NCBI GenBank assembly: GCA_947449255.1
Contig: CANFQX010000023.1
Coordinates: 1 to 38,214, forward strand
Origin: Pseudobdellovibrionaceae bacterium
Lineage (GTDB): Bacteria > Bdellovibrionota > Bdellovibrionia > Bdellovibrionales > Bdellovibrionaceae
Direction of reading: 5' to 3'
DNA length: 38,214 nucleotides
A model generated the notes under the pieces. The model saw only the letters and a list, made by a program, of their open reading frames with translations. It searched no databases and was not told where the DNA came from. Shown piece after piece: positions 9,001 to 16,305 of the stretch (positions are counted from its first letter, which is position 1; the number at the start of each line of letters is the position of its first letter). The position numbers and the translations under genes were made by a program.

Positions 9001-9287
9001 AACTTGAACTGGCGCAATATTTAGCTCAGGAATTAAAAAACACAGCTGGCTTGACTTTGATCACCGATCCCCAGTTATCGGTTGTAAATTTCAAAATGAA
9101 AGAAAGTTCTCAAACGCGCGAATTATTAAAAAGGATCAACCAATCCCATCAGTTTTTCTTGAGTGGCTGCACCTTGAATAACGAATTTGTGATTCGAGTT
9201 TGTCTTTTAGGCTTTCGCTGTCACTTTGATGACATTCAAGCTCTCTTGCAATTCATACAAAAATCAGTGGTGGAGATGTCTACTTAA
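6099..9287 (+). CDS. ovoA: OvoA-type histidylcysteine sulfoxide synthase fused to a PLP-dependent decarboxylase
   Basis: 1062 residues; GGAG lies six bases before the ATG. Residues about 30-235 are the DinB-like domain with the mononuclear iron ligands of EgtB/OvoA: His111 (LRHPLIFYYGH), then His207 and His211 in HEKIHFE. The phrase GVDEMSWDD is typical of OvoA rather than EgtB. Residues about 270-560 are the formylglycine-enzyme-like domain (FGWDNEYGTR, EVNYHEAKAFTLWR, GNVWQWTED, GGSFISCGHEA). In known OvoA the C-terminus is a SAM methyltransferase. Here residues about 580-1062 are instead a group II (aromatic amino acid / glutamate type) decarboxylase domain: GGVFTTGASFATLSAL, SHHCIGKALAFLG, HIDAAYGGFF and DPHKS with PLP Lys883. 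Known OvoA joins cysteine sulfur to C5 of histidine. The fusion predicts decarboxylation of histidine, the sulfoxide or the thiohistidine. The next gene supplies a second PLP enzyme. Confidence 0.9.
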   Translation: MTYTVSTQRNPNLSIPQLDKSLKNEIQEAFGQKWWTGLAPDFCPGFHYEKKYLQALPLINLKICSRQDVLDYFNNTWTLTELLFASLKNETAFTRPPYHELRHPLIFYYGHPAVLYYNKMRMAGLFNEPVDLYLEKILETGVDEMSWDDMSKNEMKWPTVKAVHEYRQKIYNHVVNIIKTHPGLADHRSEEIHPNSALWSLFMGFEHEKIHFETSSVLMRELPLELIETPRYWAPLHPSALFEKNAKGETKSKKNNPLADSLSLQLWQNISGGTVHAGKPIHAPSFGWDNEYGTRTQQIKDFQVRKSLVTNAEYYEFVASLDYTNDAYWSQEGQLWRKFRNTKRPTFWVAHGPEGLHEYKLRTLFDVIEMPWSWPAEVNYHEAKAFTLWRNKKDQSPLTYRLITELEHLRLRDLNDKDPVLQKNHYRSSGASADPSTIDCHLDVNLNLQYSSASPVDFYSENKCGVHDIFGNVWQWTEDQFNPFEGFKAHPLYDDFSTPCFDGKHQMILGGSFISCGHEASKWARFHFRPHFFQHVGFRIAATLDGSDDNQSIKLKKSTEYIHPQRKNVRAQMQQALWWKNIQQPLDLTEPELTELWNQTVSAILEVEKNRDHSSPMGSALDPATNDVAQNFRVPYQSVTAFPERSEDYQKLLKLIIHDLAPTGQQPGHPGYMAYMAGAGNAISNMAQALAQTMNQFTGHFSMSPGLVSLENEALQWIINMLGFPTESGGVFTTGASFATLSALSIARKTKMKGYDLSQVRFYASLQSHHCIGKALAFLGFPKEALKLIDVNEKFQMKLDDLRQAIKTDQDLGLQPLCLIGTAGTTTSGAIDDLAEIGKIAHANNIWFHIDAAYGGFFLLTGKGKEKLHGIENANSIAMDPHKSLSLPYGTGCLIVRDRQLMTYKYGGSSSYMPPSAETALAMSSSSRTDLDFADISAELSRDFRGLRFWLPLKMWGVAPFQLNLEEKLELAQYLAQELKNTAGLTLITDPQLSVVNFKMKESSQTRELLKRINQSHQFFLSGCTLNNEFVIRVCLLGFRCHFDDIQALLQFIQKSVVEMST

Positions 9288-10418
9288 ATGAATCACCACA
9301 AACTGCTTCAATTTCAAGACCAATTTGCACGTCGTCCTGACCTCATTCATTTGAACAATGCGGGGCTGACACCAATTTCTCGGGCGGCAAGAGATAAAAT
9401 TAATTACTGGGCAGAGCGTTTTTATCAGGAAGGTTTTTGGACCGATGCGGACTATATGGCTGACGTTTTATCAGCTCGGCTTGCCTTGGCAAATTTAATT
9501 GGCTGCCAAGCGCAAGAAATTGCGTGGTATCAAAGCACGGCTGGTGCGATCAATCAATTTGCCTTTGGAATAGGCCTTCAGCCCGACGATGAGGTGCTGA
9601 TCTGGGACCAAGAGTACTCAAGTCATCTCTACCCCTGGAAAGAAGCTTGCGACCAAACAAAGGCACAACTGGTCGTGCTGAAATCCGAAGCTGATTTGGG
9701 CACTCCCACGGAAAAATATTTGCAGGCCTTAACAAAAAAAACAAAAGTGGCCGCCTTCAGTTGGGTGCAATTTAGTTCTGGTGCTCGCATGGATGTCGAG
9801 GCCGTGATTAAAGAATGCAAACGGCGGGGAATTTTTGTTTTCGTCGATATCGCCCAAGGCTTAGGAATTCATCCTTGCCAAATTTGGCATTGGGGTGCGG
9901 ATGCTGTAGCGGGTGCCAGTCATAAATGGCTCGTAAGCCCTGTCGGAGTTGGCTATTTGGCCATCCGAACAGAGCTAGCCCAAAAAATGAAGCCGCGAAT
10001 ATTTGGAGCCTACACCTTTGGCACCTGTGATGACCCCTCTGATTTTGCCTGCGAACCTAAGCGAGATGCTACAAAATTTGAACCTGGCTCAAAACAGGTC
10101 ATTGAGATCACTGCACTAGGAGCCTCCTGCCAACTCATTCACGATATCAGCGTTGAAGTCATTGAAGCAGAAGCGCTTCGTCTGGCTCACCGCTTGCGCC
10201 GAGGATTAGAGTCCAAGGGGCATGAGTTGCTCAATCCTTTTGGCAAGGCCTCGATCTCCCTCATGGTTAACTTCTTACCCACTCAGGGCATTGCAGAAGT
10301 ATCGGTCACACTAACCACAAACAATATCAACTTTGCTCGTCGAGGGGGCGGAATTCGACTCTCGACTCATGCCTTCAATACAGATCAAGAAATTGATAAA
10401 GTCCTGTCTCTGCTATAA
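9288..10418 (+). CDS. Class V aminotransferase-fold PLP enzyme, probable C-S lyase (EgtE/OvoB-like)
   Basis: 376 residues. Its ATG follows the stop of the sulfoxide synthase fusion with no gap (TAAATG), so the two are cotranscribed and probably translationally coupled. The fold is class V aminotransferase (cysteine desulfurase, isopenicillin N epimerase, EgtE): LIHLNNAGLTPIS at the N-terminus, FVDIAQGLGIHP with the PLP-binding Asp, and the Schiff-base Lys213 in GASHKWLVSPVGVGYLAIR. EgtE performs the C-S cleavage that frees the thiol in ergothioneine synthesis, and OvoB does the same for ovothiol. Context therefore favours cleavage of a histidylcysteine (or histaminylcysteine) sulfoxide to a thiol. 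A generic desulfurase or epimerase role cannot be excluded. No methyltransferase gene is nearby. Confidence 0.82.
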   Translation: MNHHKLLQFQDQFARRPDLIHLNNAGLTPISRAARDKINYWAERFYQEGFWTDADYMADVLSARLALANLIGCQAQEIAWYQSTAGAINQFAFGIGLQPDDEVLIWDQEYSSHLYPWKEACDQTKAQLVVLKSEADLGTPTEKYLQALTKKTKVAAFSWVQFSSGARMDVEAVIKECKRRGIFVFVDIAQGLGIHPCQIWHWGADAVAGASHKWLVSPVGVGYLAIRTELAQKMKPRIFGAYTFGTCDDPSDFACEPKRDATKFEPGSKQVIEITALGASCQLIHDISVEVIEAEALRLAHRLRRGLESKGHELLNPFGKASISLMVNFLPTQGIAEVSVTLTTNNINFARRGGGIRLSTHAFNTDQEIDKVLSLL

Positions 10419-10469
10419 AAACCAAACCGGATTTGACCAAAACATACACTTGCGAGAACCTCATGGTGT

Positions 10470-11384
10470 ATGAATAAAAAATTTCACCATCTCATTTCAG
10501 AAGCCTCTAAAATTATTCTCGATAAAAATGCCGAAATTCGTTTGGCAGCCACTTGCCTTTTGGCTGGCGGACACTTGCTGATTGAAGATTTACCTGGGGT
10601 TGGTAAAACGACTTTAGTGCAGGTCCTAGCGAAATTGCTGGGATTAAAAAATCGTCGCATTCAATTTACCATTGATTTGCTGCCCGCTGATATTATTGGC
10701 GGCCAAATCTTTCACCCCCAAGAGCAAAAATTTATCTTTCATCCCGGCCCCTTATTTTCTTCAATTGTAATGGCTGATGAGCTCAATCGTGCCAGTCCCA
10801 GAACTCAGAGCGCACTCTTGCAAGCCATGGAAGAAGGTGAAGTCTCCGTCGATGGGACAACCTGGAAATTGCCAAGACCTTTTTATCTGATTGCCACGCA
10901 AAATCCGCACAAACAAATTGGCACTTTTCCATTGCCTGAAAGCCAATTGGATCGTTTTCTTATGAGCTTAGAACTTCACCACGCTTCAAAAAGCACCGAG
11001 GTCACTATCTTCCAAAGAAAAGATGCTAAACTTTCAATGGATCAAATTGAATCTCTTTTTAGCGAGCAAGAAATTATCGAAATCCTAACCCAGGTTGAGG
11101 AAGTTCAAATATCGCCGGCCGTGGCCCTCTATATTGCTGATCTGCTAGAGCGCTCAAGACGACCTGATTTTGAAGGCATGCAGCTCTCGACTCGTGCCGG
11201 ATTAGCTCTTGTGAGGGCTGCGAAGGCTTGGGCCTTTATGGAAGGAAGAACTTACGTGCGACCCGAGGATGTTCAAGAAGTTTTAATACCTGTACTTGGT
11301 CACCGACTTGGAGGAAGCCATGGCATCAATAAAGGCCGTGAGTGGGCCCTTGCTCTACAAAAAAATACAGCAGTTCCTGTTTAA
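10470..11384 (+). CDS. MoxR-family AAA+ ATPase
   Basis: 304 residues, the usual MoxR length. Walker A is EDLPGVGKTTL with Lys46, Walker B and sensor context is SSIVMADELNRASPRTQSAL (about residues 92-112), followed by the MoxR hallmark LLQAMEEGEVSVDG and sensor-1 Asn in IATQNPHK. The C-terminal lid has STRAGLALVRAAKAWA. MoxR ATPases act as chaperones with a DUF58 partner and often with membrane transglutaminase and VWA proteins. Here the DUF58 and transglutaminase genes follow in overlapping frames, so the three form one operon. No VWA gene is present. The ribosome-binding site before the ATG is weak. Confidence 0.93.
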   Translation: MNKKFHHLISEASKIILDKNAEIRLAATCLLAGGHLLIEDLPGVGKTTLVQVLAKLLGLKNRRIQFTIDLLPADIIGGQIFHPQEQKFIFHPGPLFSSIVMADELNRASPRTQSALLQAMEEGEVSVDGTTWKLPRPFYLIATQNPHKQIGTFPLPESQLDRFLMSLELHHASKSTEVTIFQRKDAKLSMDQIESLFSEQEIIEILTQVEEVQISPAVALYIADLLERSRRPDFEGMQLSTRAGLALVRAAKAWAFMEGRTYVRPEDVQEVLIPVLGHRLGGSHGINKGREWALALQKNTAVPV

Positions 11385-12264
11385 AAATAAAACTCGGACC
11401 TATATTGTCCCTACTTCATTTGGATTTGCTTTTGCAGTCTTGGGTCTGGTGTTGTTTGCCCTCGCTGTAGGTGCGGCAAACAACTTAGCTTACATTTTTA
11501 TTTTTTTTCTCATTTCAGTGGCTTTGACCTCAATGTCCATCACAAATAAAAATGTTGATGGATTAATAATCTCAGAGCCAACTGGTGGAATTATTTTTGC
11601 AGAGGAGCCCTGCAACTTAGGCGTTCTCATCCAAAACAAAAATGCCACTTGTGTGCGGGACCTTGAAATCTACGGCAAGGGATATGATCAAAAATTAATC
11701 CTGAATGAATTAGACTCTGGGCTAGAAGTATCAATTCTCGTCCCTTGGACTGCTCCAAGGAGAGGTCTGATCAACTCGCCAATTTTCATATCGCAAAGCG
11801 ATTATCCCTTTGGATTATTGAGAGCCTGGAAGGTTTTTGAATTTCCAAAAAAGTTTTTTGTTTTCCCAGCAAGAAAAGGCGATCCAACATTCCCACCCCT
11901 GTCAGTTGTAAGCCAAGAAAACAAAAATGGTGGCCTTTTCAAAGATCACAGATTTTATACGAGCTCAGATCCTCTCAGTCGTATAGACTGGAAGGCCAGT
12001 GCTCGAAGACAATCTCATTTAATTAAAACATTTGAAGAATCTGAAAATCATTCCTTATATTTTTGCTGGGAACAAACCAGCCATCTCAATGACTTTGAGG
12101 CACGAGTTTCACAACTTGCCCTATGGCTTGATAAAGCCGAAAAAAGTGGCTTGCTCTATTCAGTCAAAATAAATGATCACCAGACTCTTTTCGAAAGTGG
12201 CAAATCTCATTATCTTAAATGCCTAGAGTTTTTGGCACTGATGAATCCTGGAGATCAAGGGTGA
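11320..12264 (+). CDS. DUF58 protein, partner of MoxR
   Basis: 314 residues from the ATG at 11320, chosen because GGAGG lies five bases before it; an in-frame start 24 bases upstream lacks such a site. It overlaps the moxR end by 65 bases. Two adjacent hydrophobic segments (IVPTSFGFAFAVLGLVLFAL and YIFIFFLISVALTSM) anchor it. The DUF58 core is YTSSDPLSRIDWKASARR followed by a VWA-like end. DUF58 proteins are known operon partners of MoxR; their exact function is unsettled. The downstream transglutaminase gene starts in a GTGA overlap with this stop codon. Confidence 0.9.
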   Translation: MASIKAVSGPLLYKKIQQFLFKNKTRTYIVPTSFGFAFAVLGLVLFALAVGAANNLAYIFIFFLISVALTSMSITNKNVDGLIISEPTGGIIFAEEPCNLGVLIQNKNATCVRDLEIYGKGYDQKLILNELDSGLEVSILVPWTAPRRGLINSPIFISQSDYPFGLLRAWKVFEFPKKFFVFPARKGDPTFPPLSVVSQENKNGGLFKDHRFYTSSDPLSRIDWKASARRQSHLIKTFEESENHSLYFCWEQTSHLNDFEARVSQLALWLDKAEKSGLLYSVKINDHQTLFESGKSHYLKCLEFLALMNPGDQG

Positions 12265-14207
12265 ATAAAAGTTTTTTTTCGCAAAAGTTTTTTTCTTTTT
12301 CAATGATCATTGCGATGGGAATGTTAGCCTTTGAGGTTTCCTTCGCAGTAACTTTTTTTTGCATCGCAATGATCTTTTGGAAGTGGGGAACTGAATCGAG
12401 GTCTTGGCCAAATCTTTCAAGAAAAGTCACAGGTGCACTCAGTGTCTTGCTCCTCGTTGGAATTCTTTTAAAATACCGCACCCTGATGCAACAAGAGCCC
12501 GCTTTTACATTTTTACTGGGGCTGTCTGCACTAAAAATTGTCGACTATATCAATGAACGGGACCATAAATTTCTGGTCTTATTGGGCTTTTTACTTTTAG
12601 GAGCAAAGTCACTCTTCACCTTGGACTTCATCTGGATTGTTCCTTCGACAGTGGCCTTGATTGGGCTATGGTCATCACTGCTTCCATCCTTTTTAAAACA
12701 CCAAACCAGCTATCTCATAAAGATTTCTATTTATTCATTGCCAATGACAGTTCTGCTCTTCTTTGCCTTTCCAAGGGTTGTCCTTCCCTGGGCCATTTCC
12801 AGGGGTGGGGACGCCCAAGGGGACATTGGCTTTTCTGATGAGACAGATCCTGGAAGAATGAGTGAAATTGCATCTGGGCCCAATATTGCTTTTCGCGTGA
12901 AACTTGAAAATATTTACTTCAATAAACCGAAGAGTTTTTATTGGAGAGGTGCCGTACTCACTTTTTCCAAGGGCCTGAGTTGGAGACCAGGGCATTCAGA
13001 ACTAAAAACAACCCAGGAAACAGACTTTTCTAAAGAGGTATTTTACGATGTGGCCATAGAAGCGACTTCACAAAATTTTTTATTTGCCCTTGATGGCACC
13101 ACGGCCATCGACCTTCCTGAAAACACTGTCCTTACTTCGACTTTTTTAACTTTCAAGACTGTTCACCCCCTACTGAAGTCTGCGGTTTATCGCGGTTACT
13201 GGAAAAACAAATCGATTGATTCTGAAAAACCAAATGATGACTTTTTGCAAACGCCTAGCCTCAGGGGTAGGTCGTTAAAATGGGTCGAAAATATTAAAAA
13301 TAAAAAACTCCTTGAATATCAAAAAATCGACGAGTTAAAAAAATTATTTTCTGCTGATTACACTTACACTCTGAAACCTGGAAGTTACCGTGAAGATGAG
13401 CTCAACACCTTCCTTTTTGATCGCAAAAAAGGCTTTTGTGAACACTTTGCCGGAGCTTATGCTACCCTTGCGCGCGCCATAGGAATTCCCTCTCGCGTCG
13501 TTGTCGGCTATCAAGGTGGTCGATACAATCCTGTGGGAGAATTTTGGAAAATTTCACAAAAAGATGCTCATGCCTGGGTTGAAATATACACTGAAAGTTC
13601 ATGGAAAAGAATTGACCCTACATCCTGGGTGGCACCACTTCGATTAGAAATTGGTGGAGAAGAATTTTTTTCCCTCAATGAAGAGGATCAAAAATATTTT
13701 AGTCACTCCCTCCAAAAATCTCTTCGTTCACAGAACAGCGTTGAACTTTGGGATAAATTGAGTTTTTGGTTGGAAGATTTGAATTATCGTTGGGTCTATT
13801 TTTTACTAGAATATGACAAATCAAGCCAGGAAGGACTTTGGAGTAAAATATTTAGCTATAAAGTGAGCACTTTAATTACATTTATTTTGGCTCTTATTCT
13901 TAATATTCTTTTATTTCGAAAATTTTTATCCCAGCGCTCATCAAAAAATCAGGCACAAATGCTTATTGATAAAGTTGAAACTTTTGGCAGCAAAATGGGA
14001 CTTAGCCGAGCTCCCTCTGAACCGCCACTGGCTTATTTAAAAAGACTCGCAAAAGAACTTCCCGAATTGAATGAAGCTCTTTCAAAAATTGAAACCTATT
14101 ATGATCACAGAATGTACGCGGGCACAGCCCCGTCCACTTCGGGCCATGAGGTTTTAAAAATTTGGAAAGCCAAAGTGAAGAAGATTGCCTCAAAACCAAG
14201 TCAATGA
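12261..14207 (+). CDS. Membrane transglutaminase-like protein (TgpA/DUF3488 type)
   Basis: 648 residues from the GTG at 12261, which overlaps the DUF58 stop as GTGA and has GGAG seven bases upstream; an ATG at 12219 lacks this arrangement. Residues about 10-175 hold several membrane segments (DUF3488-like). The periplasmic part ends in a transglutaminase-like domain with catalytic Cys393 (KKGFCEHFAGAYATLARAIG), His437 (DAHAWVEIY) and Asp452 (WKRIDPTSW). A last membrane segment (STLITFILALILNILLF) and a cytoplasmic tail with a DUF4129-like end follow. Known relatives are TgpA of Pseudomonas and proteins in MoxR-DUF58 operons. The triad is complete, so the enzyme should be active as a transglutaminase or peptidase. 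Its substrate is unknown. Confidence 0.9.
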   Translation: MNKSFFSQKFFSFSMIIAMGMLAFEVSFAVTFFCIAMIFWKWGTESRSWPNLSRKVTGALSVLLLVGILLKYRTLMQQEPAFTFLLGLSALKIVDYINERDHKFLVLLGFLLLGAKSLFTLDFIWIVPSTVALIGLWSSLLPSFLKHQTSYLIKISIYSLPMTVLLFFAFPRVVLPWAISRGGDAQGDIGFSDETDPGRMSEIASGPNIAFRVKLENIYFNKPKSFYWRGAVLTFSKGLSWRPGHSELKTTQETDFSKEVFYDVAIEATSQNFLFALDGTTAIDLPENTVLTSTFLTFKTVHPLLKSAVYRGYWKNKSIDSEKPNDDFLQTPSLRGRSLKWVENIKNKKLLEYQKIDELKKLFSADYTYTLKPGSYREDELNTFLFDRKKGFCEHFAGAYATLARAIGIPSRVVVGYQGGRYNPVGEFWKISQKDAHAWVEIYTESSWKRIDPTSWVAPLRLEIGGEEFFSLNEEDQKYFSHSLQKSLRSQNSVELWDKLSFWLEDLNYRWVYFLLEYDKSSQEGLWSKIFSYKVSTLITFILALILNILLFRKFLSQRSSKNQAQMLIDKVETFGSKMGLSRAPSEPPLAYLKRLAKELPELNEALSKIETYYDHRMYAGTAPSTSGHEVLKIWKAKVKKIASKPSQ

Positions 14208-14223
14208 ACTGAGAAACAATACA

Positions 14224-14246
14224 AAAATGAATTTCATATTCATTTT
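14224..14246. repeat. AT-rich inverted repeat downstream of the transglutaminase gene
   Basis: AAAATGAAT (14224-14232) and ATTCATTTT (14238-14246) are perfect nine-base arms around the five-base spacer TTCAT. It begins 17 bases after the transglutaminase stop codon. With no GC in the stem beyond one pair and no T tract after it, it is a poor terminator. It could be a protein-binding site or a weak mRNA 3' hairpin. Confidence 0.4.
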
Positions 14247-14355
14247 CATGGCAATTTCTTTCCAACGAAGGTCAACACTCAAACATGGACTTCTTTCATT
14301 TTCGGCGGAAAGAATCGACCTAAAATGGAACGCTAATTAGCACTCAATAGATAAC

Positions 14356-14385
14356 AAGGTCCTTTTTTATAAAAAACAAGACCTT
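14356..14385 (+). promoter_or_regulatory. Inverted repeat in the porin leader region
   Basis: AAGGTC (14356-14361) pairs with GACCTT (14380-14385), and between them TTTTTT-AT-AAAAAA pairs with itself, so nearly the whole 30 bases can fold into one hairpin. It lies 61 bases before the porin start codon. It could be an mRNA leader structure or an operator. A nearby palindrome, GCTAATTAGC, is at 14332-14341. The rest of this 239-base gap shows no gene, and no good promoter was identified. Confidence 0.4.
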
Positions 14386-14446
14386 CAGCAGATCCTTTTT
14401 CTAGCACCAAGCATTTACTATTTTTGCCAGAAACCGATTAATAAAT

Positions 14447-15733
14447 ATGAAAAACAAAAAACTTAAATCAAAAATTAGTCTCTCTTTATTACTCTCCAGT
14501 TCGCTTGCCATGGCTCAAGAAAAGGACCGGGAACCAGCCTCCGCCTCTTACTCAATCCCTACAACACAGCAAGAACAAGAGAAAAAAGACAAGGGCTCTG
14601 CTGAAGCTCCACACTACCTGGCCGGCAACTGGGGTGGTGTTCGTACTCAACTGGCAGAAAAAGGTCTTGAATTTCAAATCGTTTACAAAACGGATTTCAC
14701 TAGAAATTTTTCTGGTGGTGAAAAAGTGGATAATTCAGTCCTTGGAAACCTTGATGTCAGAGCCCTCCTTGATGCAGAAAAAAAATGGGGCTGGACAGGA
14801 ACAACATTTATGTTTTATGGATTGGGAAATCATCTCAAGGCGGGCTCCGCACCTTCTGAACTTATAGGCGACACCCAAATTACTAATAACATCGAAGCCA
14901 AGATCGACGATTTTAAATTGTATGAAGCCTATGTTTTGAAAAAATTTGACTGGTATGGAACGTCAATTCTCTTTGGTCTTCATGACTTAAATACAGAATT
15001 TTACTCCACAGAGTCTTCAACAACTTTACTCAATAGCTCCTTTGGCGTTGGCAAAGAATTCGCTCAAACGGGCACCAATGGCCCTTCGATCTTTCCATAT
15101 ACAGCACCTAGCTTGCGCCTTCGAATTGAACCCTCAAAAACCACCTTTGCCCAAATTGCCATATTTAATGCCCAAGCTGGAAATCCGGATCACCTGAAAG
15201 GATTGCATGTTGATGCGACTAGCAGCGAGGGATTTTTGTATATTGCAGAAACTGGGACTGCTGCTGAAAACAAGGGTGTCAGTTCTAAATACTCCATTGG
15301 AGCTTGGACCTACAGTAAAAAAATGGCTGCAATAAATGGGGGCACAGACAAATCATCAACTGGTGCCTACGGCCTCATCGATCATGGCTTTAGCGAAGAT
15401 TTTTCAGTTTTTTTACGCTACGGTTTTGCCAATACTGAAGTCAGCCCGGTTCAGTCTGATGTGGGCGCAGGATTCCTTTTGAAGTCTCCCCTTGCAGGAC
15501 ATAAGAATGACAAATTGAGTTTTGCCATTACACAGGCTTCTGCGGGCAGTGATTACAAAAAAATAAATATCGATTTGGAAAATGCGGAAACAACTTTGGA
15601 ACTCACTTACAAAGCTGAACTCATTGAGGGATTATTTGTGCAACCGGATGTTCAATATGTCATGAACCCCAGTTTCAGCAAAACTCTTGATCCCGCTTTA
15701 GCTGGAACTATTAGATTTGAATTTAATTTCTAG
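14447..15733 (+). CDS. OprB-family carbohydrate-selective porin
   Basis: 428 residues. A signal peptide ends at AMA (residues 21-23). The mature protein has a Lys/Gln-rich linker and then the family signature HYLAGNWGGVRTQLAEKGLE, which marks the start of the OprB barrel (the family typically has G.WGG.R..L...G). Alternating beta-strand patterns run to a C-terminal phenylalanine (IRFEFNF), the usual BAM recognition end of outer-membrane barrels. OprB proteins let sugars or other small solutes cross the outer membrane; the substrate here is unknown. No good ribosome-binding site precedes the ATG, which is unusual next to its neighbours. A leader hairpin lies upstream. Confidence 0.85.
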   Translation: MKNKKLKSKISLSLLLSSSLAMAQEKDREPASASYSIPTTQQEQEKKDKGSAEAPHYLAGNWGGVRTQLAEKGLEFQIVYKTDFTRNFSGGEKVDNSVLGNLDVRALLDAEKKWGWTGTTFMFYGLGNHLKAGSAPSELIGDTQITNNIEAKIDDFKLYEAYVLKKFDWYGTSILFGLHDLNTEFYSTESSTTLLNSSFGVGKEFAQTGTNGPSIFPYTAPSLRLRIEPSKTTFAQIAIFNAQAGNPDHLKGLHVDATSSEGFLYIAETGTAAENKGVSSKYSIGAWTYSKKMAAINGGTDKSSTGAYGLIDHGFSEDFSVFLRYGFANTEVSPVQSDVGAGFLLKSPLAGHKNDKLSFAITQASAGSDYKKINIDLENAETTLELTYKAELIEGLFVQPDVQYVMNPSFSKTLDPALAGTIRFEFNF

Positions 15734-15792
15734 ATTATGAATTAAAAAGGCGGCAAGATAAAGTCAGTTTCAACTCAAGGAAGGGTAGAAAT

Positions 15793-16305
15793 ATGATGCA
15801 TTCAATTAAGATAGGTCTTTATATTTTTGTGACGACGTTTGGATTGCTGACTTTTGCCGAGACGATGCCTTTGCTAGAGCTCAATAATATTCTAGAGAGC
15901 ACTGAAAAGCCCAATTACCCTGGCTCAGAAATCAGTGTGGACGTCGATGAACAGGGAAATCTTTTGGGCATTATTTATGGAGGCAAAAATGAAGCCTCCC
16001 ATAAAAAGCAAACCTTTGATCTACAAACACTCAATAGCCATAACGGAGCAATTCTTGAAGCGGATCACTCCGCCTTAGTACTGCTCGGGAGCCACGTTGA
16101 TAAAACTCTGGGTGGGACCGTGAGATTGCGGCATATTTACAATGGTATCTTAGGGACCTATCATCACTGCCCCGCCCAATTAAGAAAAACGGAACAAGGT
16201 CAGTGGGCCTTATTTCCAGAGGGTACAAACTCACCAATCACAAGTGCTACGCTAGTGGTTTATAGCATTGGTATTAGAGACATTCGAGGACTGCACTGCC
16301 GATGA
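15793..16305 (+). CDS. Small secreted protein, function unknown
   Basis: 170 residues; AAGGAAGGG lies seven bases before the ATG. Residues about 5-22 form a signal peptide (YIFVTTFGLLTFAE). The mature part has YPGSEISVDVDEQGNLLGII and a later stretch GTVRLRHIYNGILGTYHHCP, and ends in GLHCR. The two cysteines could form one disulfide. I do not recognise the family. It starts 59 bases after the porin, so it may be cotranscribed with it. Its last 54 bases overlap the end of the convergent histidine kinase gene. Confidence 0.75.
   Translation: MMHSIKIGLYIFVTTFGLLTFAETMPLLELNNILESTEKPNYPGSEISVDVDEQGNLLGIIYGGKNEASHKKQTFDLQTLNSHNGAILEADHSALVLLGSHVDKTLGGTVRLRHIYNGILGTYHHCPAQLRKTEQGQWALFPEGTNSPITSATLVVYSIGIRDIRGLHCR

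Noticed and set aside
14228-14344. 38-codon frame starting ATGAATTTCATA in the porin leader
   Set aside because: No ribosome-binding site, composition unlike a protein, and its start is part of the inverted repeat.
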